DNA of 64,000 nucleotides from contig OW204000.1 in assembly GCA_934047225.1 (NCBI GenBank), positions 16,882,001-16,946,000 of the forward strand. Direction: 5' to 3'. This stretch comes from Ypsolopha sequella (Eukaryota > Arthropoda > Insecta > Lepidoptera > Ypsolophidae). Position numbers and translations under genes: made by a program. The notes below the pieces were generated by a model, which was given only the letters and a program-made list of their open reading frames with translations, was not told the DNA's origin and did not search any database. Of the stretch, positions 49,801 through 60,439 are shown one piece after another (the first letter of the stretch is position 1; each line of letters begins with the position of its first letter).

Positions 49801-52800
49801 TTTTACGGTGGAAGGATTGCGTTGCGAGACTTGACATTTTTGTACATTTCATGTTTTTGATGGGATAAATCTTTTAGGAATTAACCTATGGATAAACGTC
49901 CGCTATAAGCGCTCTAAACTGCCCTCTATGAAAAGAAATATCGCAGCGTTCCAAACGTGCGGAATTCGGCAGTGCTATATGGGGGCGGTTCGGCATTCGG
50001 CAACAGACGTAGTTTAATGTAGATAATAAAGCAGATTCTAAAGGCTTTAATTTTAAGTTTAAATACTGTCAAAACTAAATTTCCTTCACTGCAAAATGGT
50101 CTTTAATTGTTAGTAGCAAAAGCTAAACTACTTTGGAGAAGGTTAACTATAATATTATTAACACTCGCGTGAGCTGACATACTAAATAATAATCTTAGCC
50201 TAGAACCCGTTAATTCATTTTTATAAAACCAAAATCGTTGGTTTCCAAGTCACCGATTTGTCGCCTACTTTGGAGTCCACAAATCAGCTTGTGGGTAAAT
50301 CATTGCTAATGCAATTTTAATTTTAATATTTTTTATTGTATATTTTAATTTTAATGTAATTGTGAGTGTTATTTTTGGCTTAATAAATAACTTTACTTTA
50401 ATATACAAGGTGACTTTTTGACCATCGTCCAAATTCATACTGGTGGCTTGGTAAGTGATCAGTATCATGCATCAATAACGATTTTGTTGAAATTCGTAAA
50501 ATGAAATTTCGACTCCCCATAGTGATTCACTCGGGACTGGAACTGAATTTATATGGGAAGCGGAAATTTCATTATACGAATTTCACAAAAATTGTTACTG
50601 ATCCAAGATATTGATCACTTATCAAGCCTCCAGTATAAATTTGGACGATGATTAAAAACTCACCTTGTATAATATAGTCAACAACAATCACACGTGAGAG
50701 TTAAAGCCGCATGTAATAATAATTTAATTTGGAAAAATTCTAGTTTTGACAGCAGTAAAACTAAAATTAAAGCCTTCAGAGTCTGCTTTATTGTATTATC
50801 AAATATATTGTAACTGTAAACTGTAGTGAATTTGTCAAAATAAACAGATAAGACTTTATCACAGTTGTGATATCATCATACAGTAAAATACTTGCTGATA
50901 AAGTTCCTCATCAATGGTCATGACATAACATTAATTTTAGTTTGTATTCTTTGTAATACATATATACATAATATATACAGGTGTCTCATAACGACCTAAC
51001 TGTTTCAAGGTAAAAAAAAAAAACAGAGAAAACAGTGGTTTTAAAATTGTTTATTGGTAAGAATGAATTCGTAAAGAAACAAATTTTGTTTTTTTTTTAT
51101 AACGTCGTTGAGATGACGTCCGTTGCGCTGATACCATTCCTCAAATCTCAGATGAATTTTCTGAAGAAGAAGTCTGGAAATCGACGCATTTTTTTCTGTG
51201 ATGTTTGTTCTCAACTCTGCTAAAGTTTGTGGGGCATGATCATCTCAACGACTTTATTATTAAAAATAAAAAATAAATTCTTTGCATTATAGAATTTGTG
51301 GTCTAAAAAAACCTCATGATGATGAATATTTTTACGAAAAAGGTGCAACTTCCATTTGACTTCGTGTGACGTCACTTGAGAAAAGTTCGTTTAGAAATGT
51401 GTCCTTTGCTATCAAGATAAATTTATAATAATTTGCTTTCGACCGATTTGACAAATGAGAATACAGACAGAGACAGACCACTTTTTTAAAAGCAAGGCAA
51501 AGATCCACAATCAGTATAATGCCTAGAATGCCCCAAGTGATGTCATATGGTATGACTCATACCTAAAAATTCTCTAAAAAAATAATCATCAAATTAGACA
51601 CAATAATAATGAAAACTATGATCTAAAATGCTGTATATTCTCTGAAAATAAAAACATGTTTTTATGGGAGTTAATTACTACCAATAAATAATTTTAAAAC
51701 AACTGTTTTCTCTGTGTTTTTGTATTGAAATAGTAGGATCATGATCATATGAGTTATGACAATGAGTAACTGTATAAATAAATAACTATTATAATGCCGA
51801 AGTTTCCTTATATACATTATAGAGCCGATTCTGAAGGCTTTAATTTTAGTTTTAGTACTGTCAAAACTTAAAATTTTCCAAAGTAATTTAGCTTCTATTC
51901 CTAACACTTAAGGACTATTTTGCTAAGAAGTAAATTTAGTTTTGACAGCACTAAAACTATAATTAAAGCCTTCAGAATCGGCTTTATTATGTACATATCA
52001 AGTAATATTGATGAAAAGATTTGAGAAGGGAATACTCCTAGGACAATACAATCACAAAGCTTCAAGCAATAGAAACTGGATGGAATAGCACTAATTTGAG
52101 AGCAGGGGATCTAAAAAGGCCGACTTGGGTGAATTATAAAATTATTTGAAAGTAGGATAGAGTCAGAGTTATTTCACGCGCGCAAAAAAGACGGCATTAG
52201 AACAGAATCATAATGTGATTCATGCAAAACGGCCTTTTTAGAGGACCAGATCATCTGCCTGAGCCCTGCAGGCATCCCACCTCATCATCAGCATCATTAT
52301 TGGGCATATTGGCAGAGACTTCTGACTCCTCCCTCACTCAGGGTTTAAGATTCATAGATGTGTATGTACACATAGTACTTTTATCTCATGAGCGGTGGTG
52401 CGTTCTCAGTTGTAGTGGTGCGTTCACTTAAATGAGCGTAAGCTTAAGGTGATATACCGTGCTAGCAAAGGTTCCCGTTACTCCAGGCAGAAAGACCCGC
52501 AGTGCGAAAGGGACGGAATCGGGGAAAATTGTCAAAAAGTCGGTTTTAAATTAATTCAAAATTAACTAAAATAGCTACAAAAAATTCTATAACCAGTAAT
52601 TTAGGTATAGTTAAAACCCATCTAAATAAATATTTTTCAAGTCTGTATGCTATCCTAATTTGTCAGAATATCAAAAAAAGTGTAAATTTAGACCTGATTT
52701 CAATAATTATTTCTATCGAATGAAATTCCTCCTATCGCGTTTCTGATAGACCAAAATCTAGTAAAAGGTCCCAAAATTGTTATACTAATTTATTTTACTT

Positions 52801-55800
52801 GGAACTTCATTAAAACAGCAGATAAATAACTTCAAAAAGTGTCAATTTTCACAGTATAGCCCCTTAATGCGTTATAAGTGGGAGCTCACGCGCACTTCAG
52901 CAATGTTATACGTGCAATATACTTGCACGGACTATTACAACCAAGAGTGACACACCGTCGTAAGATAAAAGTACTGTAGATAAAAATTGATCTTATGCAT
53001 TTCTCAACCATACCTTTAGGGCTAAAGCTGTAGATCCATTCAGGCTTTTGATCCAAGTTTATGAAGACCAAGTCGTATGGAATGTTCTTAGCATTCAGCA
53101 CAAGTACACTCCTCTCAGCATACGGGCAGAATCTCATGGCGAAGAGTCGCAGCTTGCCATTGTATGGTGGCAAGGCATCACCTAGAATTGTAACCTTTGT
53201 TTTAAAATGTAACTATATTTTTTATTTACTCCCATACTGCAATGTGGTAATTGGGGCATTCCACGGTGACGGTCGGGACATTTTTACTCTGTTTCATTTA
53301 AGTACTTAACATATTTTCGTAGTTATATTAAATATTGTACTTTATATAAACAGTAACATGAAATTAAATAAGTGAGCTTTAATTTACCTGAATTTTACAT
53401 GTTAAGATTATATGTTTCAATGAAAAAATGTATATATTAAATTGTGACGGTCGGGACTCTTACTTTCTAGTCTTCTCCAGATTTACAACTACTTCTTAAC
53501 GTTTGTAAGAAATTATCAATAATATTAAAACAAATAATTCTGTGAGTATACTTTAAGGTTCAAACTTTCGTTTCATGAAGATTTGGTTTATAACTAAATT
53601 CGATTTTTCAACAAATTCGGATTAGAAGAATGTGACGGTCGGGACAATCCGATGTGACGGTCGGGACAAGTACCAAATTAACAAACATACATACCTATTA
53701 TGTTTATATATTTATTATCGCATTTTTACATCATTTACAGGTAATCTGTTATAATGAAATAGGTTAGGTATTATCCCGCCTCGAAAACTTCAACATTTTC
53801 ATTAAATTGGCATAGATTTAATTATGTTAAAAAAGGTGTGTTAATTCGAAAACCATTTCGAGATTTAGGTTTAATAAGCCGTATTTTAGAACTTGTGGTC
53901 TAAAAAACCTCATGAGAATGAATATTTTTACGAAAAAGCTGCAACTTACATTTGCCTTCGTGTGATGTCACTTGAGAAATGGATGTTTAATAATATGTCC
54001 TTTGCTATGAAGAAAAATTTATAAAAATTTGCTTCTAACTGATTTGATAGCTGGATGATAGATGAGTAGACAGACAGAGACAGACCACTCTTTTTATAAC
54101 CAATCACACATCACAATTAGTATAATGTCTTAAATTCTCAAGTGACGTCATATCGCACAATTCTTTAAGAAACCATTAGAAAATAATGGTTGATTTATAT
54201 ACCAAAATAATGAAAACTAGTCCTAAAATGGCGTATAAACCCTGAAAAAAAAAAAACTTCTAGAAATTAAGCTTTGGGAATTCGTAGTAAATTCGTTCCT
54301 TTTCTCTTTCTGACAAAAGCTTTTTTTTATCCGGGCCTTCTCTTAGTCTGGCCCTGGACAGACGTTTTCGCGCTGCCGCGTCATGCAAATAAAAGAAAAA
54401 TCCAGTAAACCCCAATAAAAACCCCGAAATAAACAAAAAAATATTGTGGATAAAGCCATTTACACTCGTGCCAGTGATATTTGTAAAAAAACAAGTATTT
54501 TGCTACTGGGGATCGTGACGGTTGGGACTGTGACGGTCGGGACAGTGACGGTCGGGACAAAACGTAACATTTATGTATAAAATGCACTACAAACCATAGC
54601 TACATTAAAAATAGCCAAGTCACTCAGTTTTTATCTGTTTGCTACTTCTAAAACACACATTTTATCATGCATACTCGTTTTGTAGTTTAGAATTAACAAA
54701 ATTGAATTAAAATGTGACGGTCGGGACGTAATCCCGGCTACCAATTGTTGCATTGTATCATGATGATGATTTAGAGGTGGGACGCCTACTGGGCACAGGC
54801 GGATGGTCGGCTCACTAGTTGGAGCTATTCCATCCAGTTCCCATTGCTTGGAGCTTTGGTATCCTATTGTCCCAGTTGCATTCCCTCCTCAAATCTTCCA
54901 CTTCTCTTAATATATCTTAATATGTCTGAGTACCCGAGGTACTTGAGGTCTTCTTCTTTAATGTGATCATTACCAAATACTTCCCATCTTAGGCTAGAAT
55001 ATATAAAGCATTCACCTAAGTAGTGCTTACTCGTTTCCTCCTCGCCGCAGTGCGGGCAAGAGGAGTCCTCCTGTACCTTCATTATTGACAGATGTCTGTT
55101 CAGCCTACAGTGGCCAGTTCAGTTAGAATACCCACCAACGTACCTAGATTGATTCTACTTAGATTAAGAGTGTACCTTACTTTTTTGTAGACGATAGTCG
55201 AGAGAAACATTTTCGACTGTCGACAGCCCTCAATGTTCCTCCATTCATCTGCTGATTCTGCTGAAGCCAGACGGCTTATTACCTTATTAGTGACGTTTGC
55301 CGGAATAGGGAGTCTAGGTTCAGGTCCAATGAACCTATCCTCTGCACCTTCTCTAGCTAATTCGTCTGCTTTTTCATTACCTTCAACTCCTTGATGTCCT
55401 GGGACCCAGGCTACTATTGTTTCAGTTTTTTCACCTAGCTTATTGAGTGTATTTTTACACTCTCTTACTAGAGCCGATTTATTTACTGGATTTTTAAGCG
55501 CAAGAAGTGCTGCTTGGCTGTCCGAGTAAATAATGACTGTTTTCTCGTTTATGTCCGACCTTGAGAGTACCATACTGGCGCATTCCATGATGGCAAATGT
55601 TTCTGCCTGAAATACGGTAGCCAAGGTACCTAGTGAGTAGGATGCGCTTCCTTCTTCTTCATCTTTATCAGGTATAAAGACACCAGCTCCTGCTAGTCCT
55701 GTACTACCTTTCCTTGAGCCGTCCGTATAGCAATTAATGCTCGGTCGGTCTGTCGGTAACTCCCAGTCTTCTCTGGTTCCTATATGTATGCGATATTTTT

Positions 55801-58800
55801 TATCGAATAATATTTCTTTCTTTATCAGGTCGTTATTGGCAAGGAGCATTTCGAAATTACAGCCTGATTTATCTGCTATGGAGGCATGCCCTTTATCCAT
55901 AAAGTTGCCCTTCCACTCTTTGTTTATTTTCATTCTGTACCATTGCTCGGTAGATCTCTTTTTGACCTCAATGTGCAAGGGATTTAGGCCTATTATCACT
56001 TCCAGAGCCCTGGTTGGAGTTGTTCTCAGGGCTCCAGTGACCATGAGGCATGCCAATCTTTGCACCTTGTCTAGCTCTTTTCTTGTGGATTGTATGTTTG
56101 TTCTTGGCCACCATACAATTGCTCCATATAGCACTCGTGGTAGAATGATGGCCTTGTATATCCAGTGCATTATGCTAGGCGTCAGACCCCATTTACTACC
56201 CACTGCCCTTCTACATTGGAAAAGTGTTCTTATGACTTTACTACATTGTGATCTAACATGAGTGTCAAATCTCAGTTTGTGGTCGAAAATCACTCCAAGG
56301 TACTTTATTTCTTTAACTTCTTCTAGAACTGTGCCCTTCAATTTGATAGGTTGTAGTTCCTTAGGCTTCCTCTTGTTTGTGAAGAGAACTAGTTTAGTTT
56401 TACTGGGATTTAGATCAAGTCCTTTATCTTCACACCAATCCAACACTTTTCTTATTGCGGTGATCATCCGAGATCTCACCGTGCTTAAGTCTTTTCCTAC
56501 TATCATAATAATTCCATCATCCGAGTACACTTGTAAATAGATGTACATTCTATTAATGACTGTTATTATTGAATCTATCAGGAGGCACCACATTAGAGGG
56601 GATAGACACCCTCCTTGCGGAAACCCTCTTCCTGCTTTTATAGTATAGGTTTCTCCTGCTAGATGTGCAGTTATGACTCTGTTTTCTAGCATTTTAATTA
56701 CCCATCTGACTATTGCTTCGTCAATGCCCTCCCTTTTGAGCGATGCTTCTATTGCTCCAAATGTAGCCCTATCAAATGCTCCTTCTACATCGAAGAAACA
56801 CGCAAGGGCATATTCTTTGTTTTCAATAGCACGCTCAATCTTAATAGTGATACTGTGAAGTGCAGTCTCCGTGGACTTCCCCGCCATATATGCATGTTGA
56901 TTAGCATGTAACGGAGATCCACTTTCTTTTATTTTGTTCCTAATGTTCTTATCTATTATCAAGGCATACGCCTTGGCTTCTTGATATGTCTTTTTCCCAG
57001 GTTTTGGCAAGAAGACTGCTTCAACTTTCCTCCAGTTTCGAGGTATATGTATTGCATTGTATCATAGAAAGTAACTTACGTTTTTGCTTGGTATTTTCTA
57101 CAGTAAATCTTTAATATTCCCTCGATTTATTTAAGTTCACAACAGGCCGATTCACAAACAAAATAGCTGAAGTTTTTACTTTTAAAACCATGGACAATTT
57201 CTCTACGCGTTGAGCTTGACTACATTCGATGCTACAATTGAGCAAAAAAAGTAAAATTACAGTTATTAACGAAAAATTTAATCTGTTTCGTAAACTTAAG
57301 ACTATGTACTGTCATTCTAAATGCATATTGAAACTAATCTTTGACTTTTATTTTATGGTTGTCTGGTGTCACTTACTGTGGAATGCCCCAATTGCAATAT
57401 CAAAAGCAGTTTTATAAGTACCTACATTGTTTATCCGATGTTTAAATATTACATTATAACATTTGCACTGCGATTGGCCCAATTTATTATAAAACTGCTA
57501 GAAACCCAATCAACAACGGAGCTGAGAAATAATTCCCAACCTTATTTCTTAAGCCCCTTTATTAGCCTGATTAGCCTTCAAGGCAACTTTACAGGAACGA
57601 CGCACCCGAGGTTCATGAACGAATGTCTTCGTATAATTTTTTGTGAAATTGTTAATTGAAAATATTATAAATAAAGACGATATTTTTGACAGTCATAGGT
57701 AAAGTATTGGGTGCAAATGAACATAATTAGACATTCGGACACTCATGCAAAATTATTATGAAACTCCCTATGTTTGTTTCGTAAACAACCACTGCACGTG
57801 TCCCAATGTCTCAAATTATGTTACAGTTGCACAAAATACTATTATTACAGCCAGTAATGGCTTCAAATTATTTTAAAGATGATATAAAAAAAATCTTGCA
57901 ACCATGTAAATGTAATCTACAAATTTATTTTTGATACATTTATATTGCCTTTATCAGCTTATTTCTTTTATTTTTGATATGGTTATATAGGTAAATATAT
58001 ATAAATGAGGCACAATTATTAAAAATATCACGATAAAATCCAAGATATATTTTACTTTGTGTCAAATTTTATGTTTTATAAGATTCCTGATGGCACTGTC
58101 TGACAAACCTACTTTATGAATAGAGGCAAAGACAATATTTGCACAATTCCAAACAAACTAAAAAACTAGCTAATAGCCAGCCAACACAACAAAATCAATG
58201 GCCAAGATAGCCTCTATCACAATAGCCTTGTGATAGAGGTGATTCTTGGTTGGCTCATTGGCCTATTTGTCTTGGATTTAGTTTTGCAACATGGACAATG
58301 CTATCTAGTATATAAAGCTGAGAACTAACAGTCATATACTAAAGTAATAGTTGCTATCTGGTTCTGATGCATACAAATTGAATTTTTTGTCTACCTTTTC
58401 CGTTTGTGCTGCGTTTTTCGATTCGTTTATTTGTTCTTGTAACGTGTGTTGAGTGCGCAGGGTTGAAAATAGTTAGCCACAAAGTTTGTAACAGTAAACA
58501 ATGAATCGGGAAGAAAATTTAGAAGATGATCCGGGTCCATCGACTCCCAAAAAGAATAAAAAAGGAAAGCCCACAAAATATATAGGTCCCAGTGGGAATT
58601 GGAGGGCGGATTTAAAGACTGGATGTATATGTACTGCAATTCTTTGTTTAAATATGGCAATTTTGTCAGTGGAATATGGCAACCCAAAATATGACCAGCG
58701 GGAACACAGCAACACTGTTTGGCACTTTGTCAGTATTTTAATAATTCATATCTTGAAAACTTCTGGTTTCCGCAAGTTGAATTTATAGGGTAACGTATCT

Positions 58801-60123
58801 AGTAACCATACCTACCTAAAGTAAAAATATAGAGGGCGTAGCAAGTAGGAAATAATCAAATGACAAGCCTTAAATAAACTTTGGTTAAAATTTAGTATCG
58901 TTTGGCAGGCGGAGGGGGGGTGGGGGTGGGGGGAGGGTCGGGGGGGTGGACCCCTACCCCCTGGTACCCCCCTCATTAAAAGGTAATGCATCGTTTTTTT
59001 ATAATTAATTTTTTACTTTCTTGAGGTTATAATCAACAAATTCAGGTTATATTTTTAAAGTAAAGGTGGGGGGAGATGGAAGAACTTCCTTATAAACTTT
59101 GAGTGCAGAAACCTCCCTTCTTTTAACCTTGAACCTACCAGTGCAGAAGTAAATTTTTGAATCATTTGAACCTATCAATACTGAAAACACTTTTATATCA
59201 CAAATTCACTTCTGCATCGGCTACGGCGCTGTGGGAAGTGCAGCCCCTTCGCCCTTGCGTAACAAAGCACAGGCACCTGTGCTCGCCTCCACAGCTTCGG
59301 CTTGTTGGTCGCCTTCGGCGACCAGCCTCAGCCGCTACGGCTCACGCAGGTGCCTAAGCTTTATTACGGCGGGCGGGGGCTGCCCTCCCTTCGCGCCTTC
59401 GGCTTTTTATATACACTCTAGGGGTAGTAGCCACAAGACTGTATAGAGTCGGGGTGCTCTGATTCGGTTTTGAAGCAGATTTAACCTATTTTAATCATGA
59501 AGTGGGGTACACTAACCTCCTTTTGAGTAGGATTTCAATCGGGAATGCAAACAAGTCCAGGAAACAAGCCAAAGTCGTCGAAGAAAACCAAAACAAAAAC
59601 ACCACACAGCACAGGGAGAACATTCACGGAACTTGAGGAGAAACGGAATGAATAAACGAATTACGAATGACAGTAACACATGACGCATTTTATTTTTTTG
59701 CGTTCCGTTTCATCGTTATTGCACAATATTTTGCACCACAGACAATAAACTAGTACAGATTTGGTTGTCAAACGCCCATTTTAACGTTCCGTTTTCGCCT
59801 TTTACCTGATTTTAGGTAAGAAACAATTTTCATTTTCTCGAAAAATGTGCATTACCTTTTAATAAGTGTGATAGCGTTATAATCGGGGACCCCCCCTTTA
59901 CCAGCTTTAACCACTTTCACCCCCATACAACTGCCAAACGATACTAAATCCAACCCCTAACATTGTCTGATATTAATTTTAATAATTTATTGATATTAAT
60001 AAACAAGGAAAACGATATACGTACGTAATTAAAATAGGAAGGAATATACTTACATAAATCATCTAAATTGTATATTTTATCTATGGACTTACCGGTTTGT
60101 AAATGCTTCTCGTTTATCGACAT
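43866..60123 (-). CDS. GSTO: Omega-class glutathione S-transferase, copy B (5 coding exons)
   Basis: Reading along the minus strand, the coding exons are 60093-60123, 53014-53181, 48527-48684, 46959-47204 and 43866-44039, encoding 258 residues with GT-AG junctions. Exons 2 and 3 are exactly as long as in copy A (168 and 158 nt), and all intron phases match, so the two genes are tandem duplicates. The active-site cysteine is residue 29 in KLRLFAMRFCPYAER; VPALEY carries the cis-proline. At the glutathione-binding pair this copy has Asp-Ser (IFDSNVINVYLDE) where copy A has Glu-Ser, a mild change that could affect glutathione contacts. Exon 4 starts AQSAYYTAAFNSP and contains VDYTIWPFLERFE. The last exon ends in an unusual tail with a Cys-Cys pair and a basic run (CCFRPRKKKPE) absent from copy A. 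An AATAAA overlaps the stop codon. Intron 1 is 6.9 kb, swollen by a LINE and DNA elements. The 31-nt first exon is supported by an ATG, a donor site and the correct phase. Confidence 0.86.
44243..44300. repeat. (TTTCTA)n-like microsatellite
   Basis: About nine imperfect hexamers, TTTCTA or TTCCTA, in intron 4 of GST copy B. Confidence 0.75.
44750..45862. mobile_element. Candidate hAT-like element, 1.1 kb
   Basis: The ends are CAGTGGCGTATTT and AAATACACCACTG-like, with GGCCCGGGGCGGC near the left end and GGCCCAGGGCGCC near the right. No convincing 8-bp duplication is visible (ATATAGAT versus AAAAACGG). The interior carries no transposase ORF. Confidence 0.5.
45920..46155. mobile_element. Truncated copy of the 29474 MITE
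   Basis: AGTCATGATCTTG, CAAACAAAGTTAAAACAGCA and ACTAATACTGAACTATTGGC match 29637-29870 in order. The left arm is missing. Confidence 0.8.
46572..46915 (+). mobile_element. tRNA-derived SINE
   Basis: The head at 46581-46640 has an A-box-like GGTAGCTCAGGGG and a B box GGTTCGATCCC (46626-46636). The conserved core at about 46690-46740 (CTTGCTAACGGTGAAGTAAA, then AAACCTGAATGCC) is shared by lepidopteran SINEs. The tail section (46795-46912) contains ACGTAATAATCGTCGGTGAA, which also appears in fragments at 31710-31815, 37435-37500 and 40730-40862. It lies in intron 4 of GST copy B, just downstream (in gene order) of exon 4. Confidence 0.75.
48170..48487. mobile_element. Probable hAT-like element next to GST copy B exon 3
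   Basis: The ends TAGAGTTGTCATCCG and GATGGCAACCCTG are imperfect inverted repeats. The flanks ACTATATC and ACTATACC differ at one base. GTCCGGG words recur inside, typical of subterminal repeats. It ends about 40 bases from exon 3 on the intron side. Confidence 0.6.
49185..49360 (+). repeat. Interspersed repeat of unknown class, partial copy 3
   Basis: Only the right half of the 51485-51660 repeat is present (AAGGCAAAAGTCCACAATC, AAAATGGCGTATAATCTCTG). It stands directly beside the 49399-49713 inverted repeat. Confidence 0.65.
49399..49713. repeat. Long inverted repeat, about 120-bp arms
   Basis: The arms are 49399-49519 and 49594-49713. Paired words include AACAAATTTATCATTAA, AGTGACTGTATTAATATTAG and AAGATGACTAATATTAATAC. 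The loop is about 75 bp. It lies in intron 2 of GST copy B. Confidence 0.85.
50026..50792. mobile_element. GCAGATTCT-type MITE interrupted by a nested element
   Basis: The outer arms AAAGCAGATTCTAAAGGC and GCCTTCAGAGTCTGCTTT match the compact copy at 51819-51987. Extra DNA separates the halves, including the 50402-50672 element. It lies in intron 2 of GST copy B. Confidence 0.75.
50402..50672. mobile_element. ACAAGGTGA-type MITE, copy 3, nested
   Basis: It is bounded by TATACAAGGTGAC and CACCTTGTATA, with GACCATCGTCCAAATTCATA facing ATAAATTTGGACGATG. It sits inside the interrupted 50026-50792 element. Confidence 0.8.
51295..51660 (+). repeat. Interspersed repeat of unknown class, copy 1
   Basis: It shares ACCTCATGA(G/T)(A/G)ATGAATATT, TTTACGAAAAAG, the ACAGACAGAGACAGACCACT block and TAATGCCTAGAATGCC with 53885-54260, and its second half with 49185-49360. 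No termini were recognised. Confidence 0.7.
51819..51987. mobile_element. Compact palindromic MITE, same family as 50026
   Basis: The arms of about 60 bp include GAGCCGATTCTGAAGGCTTT and AAAGCCTTCAGAATCGGCTT. The loop is about 50 bp. Confidence 0.88.
53266..54727 (+). repeat. Eight dispersed copies of the 14-mer GTGACGGTCGGGAC
   Basis: Copies start at 53266, 53444, 53632, 53654, 54515 (one change, GGTTGGGAC), 54530, 54545 and 54714. All are on the plus strand, with unrelated A+T-rich DNA between them. Three are packed within 44 bases (54515-54558). They lie in intron 1 of GST copy B, between exon 2 and the LINE. No protein or element family with this word was recognised. Confidence 0.92.
53885..54260 (+). 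repeat. Interspersed repeat of unknown class, copy 2
   Basis: It aligns with 51295-51660 along its length. It lies between the fourth and fifth copies of the 14-mer GTGACGGTCGGGAC, in intron 1 of GST copy B. Confidence 0.7.
54762..57051 (-). mobile_element. LINE with reverse transcriptase and RNase H (I/LOA-like), truncated and frameshifted
   Basis: The main frame is 57010-55100 on the minus strand (636 codons). It has FFDVEGAFD (about 72-80), GFPQGGCLSPL, and YSDDG where most relatives have YADD. The RNase H domain has INCYTDGS, FQAETFA, IIYSDSQAAL and WVPGHQGVEGNEKADELA, so all four acidic residues are present. A Cys-His cluster (CPHCGEEETSKHYLGEC) follows in another frame at 55082-54864. 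A tandem CAGTT pair at 55115-55124 explains the frame change. Near the N-terminus the RPISL block expected after KPGKKTYQEAKAY is absent, which suggests a small in-frame deletion. The copy is flanked by a 14-bp target duplication, TTGCATTGTATCAT, at 54748-54761 and 57052-57065, and ends in a short ATC-type tail. It lies inside intron 1 of GST copy B, on the same strand as the gene. It is 5'-truncated and cannot be active. Confidence 0.88.
55115..55124. repeat. 5-bp tandem duplication breaking the LINE frame
   Basis: The plus strand reads CAGTT CAGTT. The first unit joins the frame upstream and the second shifts it, so the protein similarity continues in a different frame (the 55082-54864 segment). 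One extra 5-bp unit fully explains the frameshift. Confidence 0.75.
58053..58712. mobile_element. Longer, inverted relative of the 60440 hAT-like element
   Basis: 58053-58310 and 58640-58712 are inverted copies of 60600-60830 and 60440-60512, in matching order, ending with the same terminal repeat (CAGCAACACTG). About 330 bp lies between the two blocks here but only about 90 bp in the 60440 copy. The far terminal repeat is not visible. The extra segment contains the start of the short ORF at 58501. Confidence 0.65.
58501..58788 (+). CDS. Unrecognised 95-residue ORF overlapping the hAT-like copy
   Basis: The start is MNREENLEDDPGPSTPKKNK, acidic then lysine-rich, followed by GPSGNWRADLKTG and a hydrophobic stretch. 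The N-terminal 45 residues look protein-like (charged, low-complexity). The C-terminal half runs through the terminal repeat of the hAT-like element, so it is unlikely to be native coding. It may be a remnant of the N-terminus of a transposase, a captured exon or chance. No homology was recognised. Confidence 0.25.
   Translation: MNREENLEDDPGPSTPKKNKKGKPTKYIGPSGNWRADLKTGCICTAILCLNMAILSVEYGNPKYDQREHSNTVWHFVSILIIHILKTSGFRKLNL
58890..59949. mobile_element. 1.06-kb terminal-inverted-repeat element with G-run arms and GC-rich core
   Basis: Exact 19-bp inverted repeats ATTTAGTATCGTTTGGCAG lie at 58890-58908 and 59931-59949. A second inverted block, ATTAAAAGGTAATGCA, lies at 58975-58990 and 59848-59863. 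The left arm has a G-rich run (58912-58949) and the right arm C-runs (59888-59894). The core holds the GC-rich repeat 59238-59474. No clear target duplication was seen. It is inside intron 1 of GST copy B. Confidence 0.75.
59238..59474 (+). repeat. GC-rich interspersed repeat, copy 1
   Basis: It starts TGCAGCCCCTTCGCCCTTGC and ends in TATACACTCTAGGGGTAGTA then CACAAGACTGTATA. CTTCGGC and CGGC words recur. A second copy in the same orientation is at 63320-63542. It contrasts sharply with the A+T-rich surroundings. Confidence 0.8.
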
Positions 60124-60439
60124 TACAAATCTTCAATTTATCAATTTATCCTGTAGATGAAACACAATGACATTGTTAGATAGATAAAGTAGAGTATAGG
60201 GCTTATTGTAGTAGAACAACATAGAAATTAATTTCCAAAAAGATTTAGGTTCAACTGAAATCCACTCATCTAATAAATTGGTACGGTAGTGCGTACAGTT
60301 AATTTAGAGAAAATATCAAAAGATTTACAATACATAGAAATGCAAATCTAGACACTCACCCACCACGGCAGCACAAGATGAAAATGTTTAAAAATGCGGC
60401 CGACTGACCGGCACAATTCCTTACTTGTCAAAGTCAGAG

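Noticed and set aside
59157..59446. Plus-strand ORFs over the GC-rich repeat
   Set aside because: The other copy at 63320-63542 has small gaps that change the frames, so no coding constraint is visible.
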